Origin: Nocardia carnea NBRC 14403 | GTDB taxonomy: Bacteria > Actinomycetota > Actinomycetes > Mycobacteriales > Mycobacteriaceae | Length of the DNA: 38,989 nucleotides | NCBI RefSeq assembly: GCF_000308515.1 | Contig: NZ_BAFV01000111.1 | Coordinates: 1 to 38,989 of the forward strand | Direction of reading: 5' to 3' | Part shown: piece after piece, positions 33,399 to 38,989 of the stretch | How the letters are laid out: each line of letters opens with the position of its first letter | How positions within the stretch are numbered: the stretch's first letter is position 1 | Made by a program: the position numbers and the translations under genes | Notes under the pieces: model-generated | What the model was told of the DNA's origin: nothing | Database searches by the model: none | Seen by the model: only the letters and a program-made list of their open reading frames with translations

Positions 33399-34190
33399 GT
33401 GACCATGTACGACCAACCGGCCGTCGCCGCAGCGGAGAGTGATCCCGTAGGCGGCTGGACGCCACGAACCACACCACCGATCGGGGTCGACCTCACGAAC
33501 GAGCAGGCGCTCGCCTGTGCGTTCCGGACCCTGGCCCACGACGGATTCAGCGAGAATATGGCCGGTCACATCACGTGGGCGGATCGTGACGACGGCAGTC
33601 TTCTCATCAACCCGTGGGGGCTGTGGTGGGAGGAGGTCTCGGCCTCCGACGTATGCCGTGTCGATGCCGACGGTGGGGTGATCGAGGGTAGATGGGATGT
33701 GACACCCGCGTACCACATCCACACCGAACTGCACCGGCGGCGGCCGGACGCCCGCGTGGTCGTCCACAACCACCCGTACTACGTGACCTTGCTCGCCGCC
33801 GTGGGTGTCCTACCGATGATCGCCCATCAGACCGGCAGTCTGTACGACGACGACCTGTCCCTGGTCAGCGAGTACGACGGCGAGGTCGGCGATGCCGAAC
33901 TCGGAAGGGATCTGGCCGAGCGTATCGGTGAGTGCAACAACGTGATCCTTGCCAGTCACGGCATCATCACGACCGCCGACACCATCGAACTCGCGGTCTA
34001 CCGTGCGGCATCGATCGACCGATTCTGCCGGCTGGCCTACGACATCCTGCTGCTCGGCAAGGATCCGTTGCCGATCGAGAAGAGTATCCGCGTCGCTATG
34101 CAGAAAGCGCTCGTCGAGCGTGCCGCCGGCGTCTACTGGGCCGGTGCGGTGCGCAAACTACTACGCACCGATCCCGACGTTCTCCGCTGA
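33399..34190 (+). CDS. Class II aldolase/adducin-family protein
   Basis: A 263-residue zinc-dependent enzyme of the fuculose-aldolase fold. VVHNHP (121-126) gives His123 and His125, ASHG gives His187, and HIHTELH near 106-112 lies beside the active site; GHITW is the substrate-phosphate/carboxylate loop region. Besides aldolases, this family includes decarboxylases of hydroxyaromatic acids (for example 3,4-dihydroxyphthalate decarboxylases), which would suit the catabolic setting. GGAGG at 33390-33394 lies 4 nt before GTG 33399 and 10 nt before ATG 33405, so either may be the start. First gene of a two-gene operon with the amidohydrolase. Confidence 0.85.
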   Translation: MTMYDQPAVAAAESDPVGGWTPRTTPPIGVDLTNEQALACAFRTLAHDGFSENMAGHITWADRDDGSLLINPWGLWWEEVSASDVCRVDADGGVIEGRWDVTPAYHIHTELHRRRPDARVVVHNHPYYVTLLAAVGVLPMIAHQTGSLYDDDLSLVSEYDGEVGDAELGRDLAERIGECNNVILASHGIITTADTIELAVYRAASIDRFCRLAYDILLLGKDPLPIEKSIRVAMQKALVERAAGVYWAGAVRKLLRTDPDVLR

Positions 34191-34277
34191 AGGGCACTCA
34201 CCCACACCCCGATCCGTCCGGTTGCGTGTTCTGCGCGGCCGGGTTCACCGAACCTCGAACTTTCAAGGATTTCTACG

Positions 34278-35528
34278 ATGGCCGATCTCGACGAATTGAT
34301 GCACAACACCGACTTCACCCAGAACGTCAAGGGGAAGGTGACTTTTCTTCCCGAGCCGGAGAAAGCGCACCGGCCGTTCCCGTTCATTTCGGTCGACGAC
34401 CACATCGTCGAGCCGAAGAACACATTCGAGGGGCGCCTGCCGGCGAAATTCGCCGAGCGGGCACCGCGTGTCATCAGCAGGGACGGTGCCGACCTGTGGG
34501 TATACGACGGCAAGGAAATCCCCAATGTCGGGTTCAATGCCGTGGTCGGGCGCCCGGTCGACGAATGGGGTTTCGACCCCCAGCGTTTCGAGGATATGCG
34601 TCGTGGATCCTGGGATATCCACCATCGCGTCAAGGATATGAACCTCTCCGGTGTTTATGCGTCCCTGAACTTCCCGTCGTTCCTTCCCGGTTTCGCCGGC
34701 CAGCGCCTACAACTGAGCACCGACGATCGTGAACTTGCCCTGGCCGCGACGCGCGCCTACAACGACTGGCATATCGAGGAGTGGGCGGGGCCTTACCCCG
34801 ATCGCATAATCCCGTGTCAGATCCCGTATTTCCTCGATCCGGAAATCGGCGCACAGGAGATCTACCGTAACGCGGAGCGCGGGTTCAAGGCCGTGACCTT
34901 CTCGGAGGGGCCGCACGCCCTGGGGCTGCCGTCCGTGCACTCGGGCCACTGGGATCCGATCATGCGTGCGTGTGCGGAGACCGAAACCGTGGTCAACCTG
35001 CACATCGGTTCGTCGAGCACTTCGCCGAGCACCTCGGCGGACGCGCCGCCGGACGTATCCGGCACGCTGTTCTTCGGTTATGCCATGTTCGCGACGGTGG
35101 ACTGGCTGTTCTCCAAGATCCCGGTGCGCTTCCCGAACATCAAGATCGTGATGTCGGAAGGCGGAATCGGCTGGGTTCCCGCGCTTCTCGACCGGCTCGA
35201 CCATATGACCACGTACTCGTCGATGTACGGCACATGGGACGGTCTCGATATTTCGCCGGCGGATGTGCTGCAGCGGAACTTCTGGTTCTGTGCCGTGGAG
35301 GATCCCAGCACGATGGTGCTGCGCGAGCGGATCGGTATCGACCACATCCTGCTCGAAGAGGACTACCCACACAGCGACAGTCTGTGGCCGCGCACCATGG
35401 AGGTCGTCAACGAGTCCATGAAGGGCCTCTCGGCCGACGAACTGCGCAAGATCACCTGGGAGAATGCGGCGCGGCTCTACCGGCATCCGGTGCCGCAGAG
35501 CGTGATCGACGATCCGAACAGCTTCTGA
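34278..35528 (+). CDS. Amidohydrolase-2 (ACMSD-like) family protein
   Basis: A 416-residue TIM-barrel metal enzyme. FISVDDHIVEP (36-46) is the actinobacterial D-D-H form of the strand-1 metal site, VVNLHIGSS carries a ligand His, MSEGGIGWVPALLDRLD the following core, and EEDYPHSDS the C-terminal Asp. Relatives decarboxylate or hydrolyse ring-derived acids (ACMSD, resorcylate decarboxylase). AAGGA lies 8 nt before ATG 34278. With the class II aldolase upstream it may carry out late steps of the same pathway. The exact reaction is not predictable. Confidence 0.85.
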   Translation: MADLDELMHNTDFTQNVKGKVTFLPEPEKAHRPFPFISVDDHIVEPKNTFEGRLPAKFAERAPRVISRDGADLWVYDGKEIPNVGFNAVVGRPVDEWGFDPQRFEDMRRGSWDIHHRVKDMNLSGVYASLNFPSFLPGFAGQRLQLSTDDRELALAATRAYNDWHIEEWAGPYPDRIIPCQIPYFLDPEIGAQEIYRNAERGFKAVTFSEGPHALGLPSVHSGHWDPIMRACAETETVVNLHIGSSSTSPSTSADAPPDVSGTLFFGYAMFATVDWLFSKIPVRFPNIKIVMSEGGIGWVPALLDRLDHMTTYSSMYGTWDGLDISPADVLQRNFWFCAVEDPSTMVLRERIGIDHILLEEDYPHSDSLWPRTMEVVNESMKGLSADELRKITWENAARLYRHPVPQSVIDDPNSF

Positions 35529-35539
35529 GAGCCGCTGCG

Positions 35540-35567
35540 CCGGGCCCGGTTACTCGGACGGGCCCGG
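35540..35567. terminator. Bidirectional terminator hairpin
   Basis: CCGGGCCCG (35540-35548) and CGGGCCCGG (35559-35567) pair perfectly around 10 nt, between the convergent amidohydrolase and gntR genes. Confidence 0.7.
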
Positions 35568-36395
35568 TCAGCCGAAGAAGAGGCGATCGCGGGCGACCGC
35601 CGGATCGAGGGGAACGCGGGCGCGCTGCGGATCGTGCGGATAGGTCTGCACGTCCCGCAGGTGGCGAGCCGCGATCACCCGCGCCGATGCGGCGTCGCCG
35701 TCCTCGATGCACTGCAGGATCTGTCCGTGGACGGCCAACGCCTGCGCCCGTTCGGTGAGCGGAATACTCGTGGGATCGGCTCGTTCGCTGGCCCAATCCG
35801 TGACATGACTCGACCACAGGGATTCGAGGGCGCCTGCCAGCACTATCAACGAGTGGTTGCCACACAGCTGTACGACGGATTCGTGGAACCGCCGCGACAG
35901 CGTGGTCGCGGCCACGAGATCGTCGACCTCGCGCAGCGACTGTTCGTGCAGGGCGCGCAGCACGGGCACGACCGTCTCGGCGCGGTCGTCGCGTTCGGCG
36001 CACAGGGCCGCGCACATCGGTTCGACCTCGTGGAGTGCGCGACCCACATCGGTGATATCGGTATCGGACATCGCGAGCACCATCGAGAGGCTGTAGGCCA
36101 CATTGCCGGGAGTGGGGCGGTGCACCACCGCCCCACCGCGGTTGCCACGACGGACCCGCAGTAGCCCCTCGGCTTCCAGGATCCGCATCGCCTCACGCAG
36201 GGACTGGACGTTGACCGGGTACTGGTCGCGCATTTCGGCTTCCTTCGGCAGGATATCGCCCTCGGCGAGGTCGCCCCGAAGGATCCGTTCCCGGATCTGG
36301 TCCGCCACCATCTCGGCCAACCGCCGCCAGCGCAGATTGCCCGGGTCGGGAACCGGAGACCTGTGGTCGTGTCCCGGTACGGGCACCGCCGTCAC
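35568..36395 (-). CDS. GntR-family regulator, FCD (FadR) subfamily
   Basis: A 275-residue repressor. The winged helix is at about 22-95 (RRLAEMVADQIRERILRGDL, YPVNVQSLREAMRILEAEGL, LLRVRRGNRGGAVV), followed by an all-helical FCD ligand domain with LHEVEPMCAALCAER and the metal-type His residues in FHESVV, AVHGQIL and AARHL. FCD regulators usually sense a carboxylic acid. The start GTG 36395 lies directly after GGAAGG. It converges on the amidohydrolase, and similar inverted repeats stand before both this gene and the aldolase operon, so it probably controls that operon and itself. Confidence 0.88.
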   Translation of the reverse strand: MTAVPVPGHDHRSPVPDPGNLRWRRLAEMVADQIRERILRGDLAEGDILPKEAEMRDQYPVNVQSLREAMRILEAEGLLRVRRGNRGGAVVHRPTPGNVAYSLSMVLAMSDTDITDVGRALHEVEPMCAALCAERDDRAETVVPVLRALHEQSLREVDDLVAATTLSRRFHESVVQLCGNHSLIVLAGALESLWSSHVTDWASERADPTSIPLTERAQALAVHGQILQCIEDGDAASARVIAARHLRDVQTYPHDPQRARVPLDPAVARDRLFFG

Positions 36396-36436
36396 ATCCT
36401 TCCGATCTGGAAACGTCGATTCGCATTAAATTACCA

Positions 36437-36450
36437 AACTTAGTGAAGTT
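36437..36450. promoter_or_regulatory. Operator candidate upstream of gntR
   Basis: AACTT-AGTG-AAGTT, a perfect 5-bp inverted repeat beside an AT-rich stretch (36425-36441) that probably holds the leftward gntR promoter. It shares CTT-N4-AAG with 33328-33345. Confidence 0.45.
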
Positions 36451-36542
36451 CGGATCCGGCGCCGGTCTGCCCGTGCGTCAGGGCTGCGGCTGTCCGCCCT
36501 CGCCGAACAACGCCGCCACCGCCCCGCAGGTGTCGCGTCCGG

Positions 36543-38075
36543 TCAACCGCCGCGCTCGTAGAGCGCGCGGACAGTATCGACCGTATCGGCCTCGGCGGGG
36601 GATTTGTCGTCGCGGTAGCGCACTACGCGAGCGAACCGCAGCGCCATGCCGCCGGGGTAGCGGGTGGAGCCCTGGACCCCGTCGAAGGCGATTTCGACGA
36701 CCTGTTCGGGTCGCAGGCGCACCACATAGCCGTCGGTCGGGCCGTCGGCGAGTTCGGTGAAGCGCTCGGTTTGCCATGCCAGCATGGCGTCGGTCATCCC
36801 TTTGAAGGTCTTGCCCAGCATCACGAAACCGCCGGCCGGATCGCGGGCGCCCAGGTGAATATTCGACAAGGTGCCGGTGCGCCGGCCGGAACCCCATTCG
36901 ACGGCGAGAACGACCAGGTCCAAGGTGTGGACGGGTTTGACCTTCAGCCAGCCGGAGCCGCGGCGGCCGGCCTCGTAGGGGGCCGACGGCGACTTCGCCA
37001 TCACCCCTTCGTGTCCGGCGGCGAGGGTGCGGTCCAGGAAATCCTGTGCCGCGGCGGGGTCGGCGGTCACCAGGCGGTCGACGCGCTGGGCGGCGGGGAC
37101 GAGTGCGTCGAGTGCGTCGAGGCGGTCCCGGGTAGGGAGGTCGAGGAGATCGCTGCCGTCGAGGTGGAGCAGATCGAAGAAGAACACCGACAGGGGTTCG
37201 AGATCGCCGGGATGTTTGCGGCCGAACCGGGCCGCGGTGACCTGGAACCGCTGCGGCCGTCCGTCGGGCCGTAACGCGATGGCCTCGGCATCGGCGATCA
37301 GATCGGTGGCGGGCAGGGCGAGGGTGGCCGCGACGACTTCGGGGAGCCGGGAGGTGACATCGTCGAGACTGCGGGTGTATACCGAGACCGCCGACCCGGC
37401 GCGGTGGATCTGCACGCGTGCGCCGTCCAGCTTCGCTTCGAATATCGCGGTCCCGCCGAGTCGCTGAAGTGCGTCGCCGACCCCGGTCGCGGTCTGTGCG
37501 AGCATCGGCCCGACGGGGCTCCCCGCGCGGAGCCGGAACTCCGCCAGCGCCGGCCGACCCCCGGTGAGCGCGGCGGCGGCCACGGTGGGCAGGGCGCCGG
37601 CCAGCATCGCTGCGCGCCGGACCTCGGCCGCGGGTATCCCGGCAGCTTCGGCGATCGCATCGGACATCACGCCCGCGAGCGCGCCCTGGCGCAGTTCACC
37701 ACTGAGCAACCGGCGCAGGAATACCTGCTCGGTGCCGGTTGCCGTCTCGAACAGTTCGCGCACCAGATCGGCGCGTATGGTCCGGGACCCCTTCCCGGCG
37801 ACCGCTCCGATCCGGGTGAACCGGGCGTCGACATCGGCGACGGTGAGCATCGGAGTGGCGGCAGGCGGCGGCAAGGTGCGCAGCGCTGCCCAGCCCACAC
37901 CGATCTGGCGTTGTGGTAGTTCGCCGGAGAGCCAGGACGCCGTTACCGCGATCAGGCGCGCGTCGCCGTCTGCCGCGATGTGGTTCAGCAGTGCGGCGAG
38001 ACGCCGGGTTTTGGCCAGCCGCGCCGAAGCGGACGCGATCTCGGCGGACGCGGCGGCGACCTCGGCTAGCAACAC
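36543..38075 (-). CDS. ligB: ATP-dependent DNA ligase, LigB type
   Basis: A 510-residue ligase close in length to mycobacterial LigB (about 507). An N-terminal helical DNA-binding domain (1-190, with VFLRRLLSGELRQGALAGVM) is followed by the nucleotidyltransferase domain: EAKLDGAR (213-220) with AMP-accepting Lys215, LIADAEAIAL (motif III region), SVFFFDLLHL (IIIa), HEGVMAKS (IV) and GSGWLKVKP (V). The OB-fold ends with VVEIAFDGVQGS. It seals nicks with ATP; in mycobacteria LigB is dispensable beside the NAD ligase. GTG 38075 matches the LigB N-terminus; the longer frame adds unrelated residues. Confidence 0.93.
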   Translation of the reverse strand: MLLAEVAAASAEIASASARLAKTRRLAALLNHIAADGDARLIAVTASWLSGELPQRQIGVGWAALRTLPPPAATPMLTVADVDARFTRIGAVAGKGSRTIRADLVRELFETATGTEQVFLRRLLSGELRQGALAGVMSDAIAEAAGIPAAEVRRAAMLAGALPTVAAAALTGGRPALAEFRLRAGSPVGPMLAQTATGVGDALQRLGGTAIFEAKLDGARVQIHRAGSAVSVYTRSLDDVTSRLPEVVAATLALPATDLIADAEAIALRPDGRPQRFQVTAARFGRKHPGDLEPLSVFFFDLLHLDGSDLLDLPTRDRLDALDALVPAAQRVDRLVTADPAAAQDFLDRTLAAGHEGVMAKSPSAPYEAGRRGSGWLKVKPVHTLDLVVLAVEWGSGRRTGTLSNIHLGARDPAGGFVMLGKTFKGMTDAMLAWQTERFTELADGPTDGYVVRLRPEQVVEIAFDGVQGSTRYPGGMALRFARVVRYRDDKSPAEADTVDTVRALYERGG

Positions 38076-38299
38076 GTCAACAGCCTGGCACGGACACCGG
38101 CTACGGGCAATCGCCGTCGCGGTGAGGGGCCGGTCGTGTCGGCCGGGAACAAACAACTTCCGGACAGCCTCACCGAGGCACCGAGGCCACATGTGGTGGG
38201 GCCCAGCCTTTCGCTACCTGGCGGACCGCCTGTGGCCACACCAGTCCGCCTGCATGCTCTTGCGGTGAGGAGAGCCCACCAGTTTGTTCCGGAGAGCGT

Positions 38300-38989
38300 T
38301 CAGCATTCGCTGTGCGCCGGGATACCGCGTAGGCGCTCGTCCAGCCAGATCATGGCCTCGGGATAACCGAGACCCGCCGCGATGAGGTGTTCGCCGGGCA
38401 CACTGCGATAGATCGCGGTGACACCCAGCGCACACTGCTCCCGGTAGAGATTGCGCGCGCCCTCGGCGGGGATCCAGAACTCCTGTTCACCGTTGTAGAT
38501 GTAGAGCGGGGTCGCCGACGCGATTCCCGCCATCCGGGTCACCACGTAGATATCGTGGGCCAGTGCCGAGCGCAGCGGGTCGGCGATATTCGCCACGATA
38601 TCGATCGGCAGGTGCAGGACACCGGGGAGCGCGAAAACGCTGATGCATTGGTCCTTTATCGGTGAGGTGGCCACCCATTGGGCGAGGTGGTTCATCCGGG
38701 CCAGAAGCTCGGGTCGCTCGCGCGCGATACCGAATACGGCCGCCATGAACACGCCTGAAGCCAGATTGCCGTCCATGCTGCGGGACAGGATCTCGTAGTC
38801 GGCGGGCACCCCGCCGAGCGCGGCACCGGCCAAGGACGGTGCGAGGTCGGGTGCGTAACTCTCGATCAGTTTCACCGCACCGTGTGTGGCGATCGCACCG
38901 CCGGAGTAGCCGGTCATGGCGAACCTGCTCGCGCCGAACTCGGCCGGGCGCCAACCGCGTACCGCCCGGACCGCATCCAGCACCGCGTG
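38300..38989 (-). CDS. Secretory-lipase-family (LIP) protein, 5' end outside the window
   Basis: The C-terminal 229 residues or so of a lipase-like alpha/beta hydrolase; the frame stays open to the window edge, so the signal peptide and N-terminal half are not visible. TGYSGGAIATH holds the nucleophile Ser, and PGEHLIAA the His. The acid loop reads YNGEQEFWIP where relatives have HG..D..VP, so Asp appears replaced by Glu. Such enzymes are exported and hydrolyse glycerol esters. It lies 224 bp upstream of ligB on the same strand, with no sign of a functional link. Confidence 0.8.
   Translation of the reverse strand, partial: HAVLDAVRAVRGWRPAEFGASRFAMTGYSGGAIATHGAVKLIESYAPDLAPSLAGAALGGVPADYEILSRSMDGNLASGVFMAAVFGIARERPELLARMNHLAQWVATSPIKDQCISVFALPGVLHLPIDIVANIADPLRSALAHDIYVVTRMAGIASATPLYIYNGEQEFWIPAEGARNLYREQCALGVTAIYRSVPGEHLIAAGLGYPEAMIWLDERLRGIPAHSEC

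Noticed and set aside
1..38989. CRISPR array or tandem repeats
   Set aside because: No regularly spaced direct repeats were seen by eye; only isolated inverted repeats.

Overview
The window is high-GC actinobacterial DNA. G/C-dominated third codon positions, frequent GTG/TTG starts, an F420-dependent LLM oxidoreductase, a LigB-type ATP-dependent DNA ligase, an MksB-type condensin and HsaA/C/D-like ring-cleavage enzymes point to Mycobacteriales, most likely Nocardia or a close relative. The genus is an inference from gene content only.

Layout. (1) 1-4149: end of a putative integrated element. Two copies of a two-gene cassette (AbrB-like protein overlapping a tyrosine recombinase by ATGA) face each other across about 890 bp of non-coding DNA, beside a tRNA-Leu(GAG). 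(2) 5127-9763: an operon for a lipocalin-fold DUF7064-like protein, a winged-helix protein, and two proteins that look like a dikinase split in two, each with its own swivelling phosphohistidine domain. (3) 9829-14684: a TetR regulator divergent from an unusual cytochrome P450 without an ExxR motif, a pierisin/scabin-like ADP-ribosyltransferase protein, an alpha/beta hydrolase and its probable TetR repressor. (4) 14900-21401: an LLM oxidoreductase, then a JetA-JetB-JetC (MksF-MksE-MksB) condensin operon with no JetD/MksG nuclease gene beside it. (5) 21671-36395: a large catabolic region. Two paralogous TetR genes bracket a ring-cleavage operon (C-C hydrolase, flavin monooxygenase, extradiol dioxygenase, DHA2 exporter). 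Next comes a leftward operon (MHS transporter, HD-domain diiron-oxygenase-like protein, acyl-CoA ligase, small coupled protein), divergent from a class II aldolase plus ACMSD-like amidohydrolase, and a GntR regulator. (6) 36543-38989: DNA ligase LigB and the 3' part of a secretory-lipase-like gene cut by the window edge.

How the genes may work together. The catabolic region has the parts for uptake, CoA activation, oxidation, ring hydroxylation, meta-cleavage, C-C hydrolysis and decarboxylation or aldol chemistry of an aromatic or alicyclic acid. The substrate cannot be read from sequence. A duplication that carried a TetR gene and part of its small neighbour left a frameshifted remnant upstream of the first TetR. 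Perfect inverted repeats near several regulator genes give concrete operator candidates.

The strongest candidates for something undescribed are the split dikinase operon, the JetD-less condensin, the AbrB-recombinase twin cassettes, the HD-oxygenase/CoA-ligase cluster and the non-ExxR P450.
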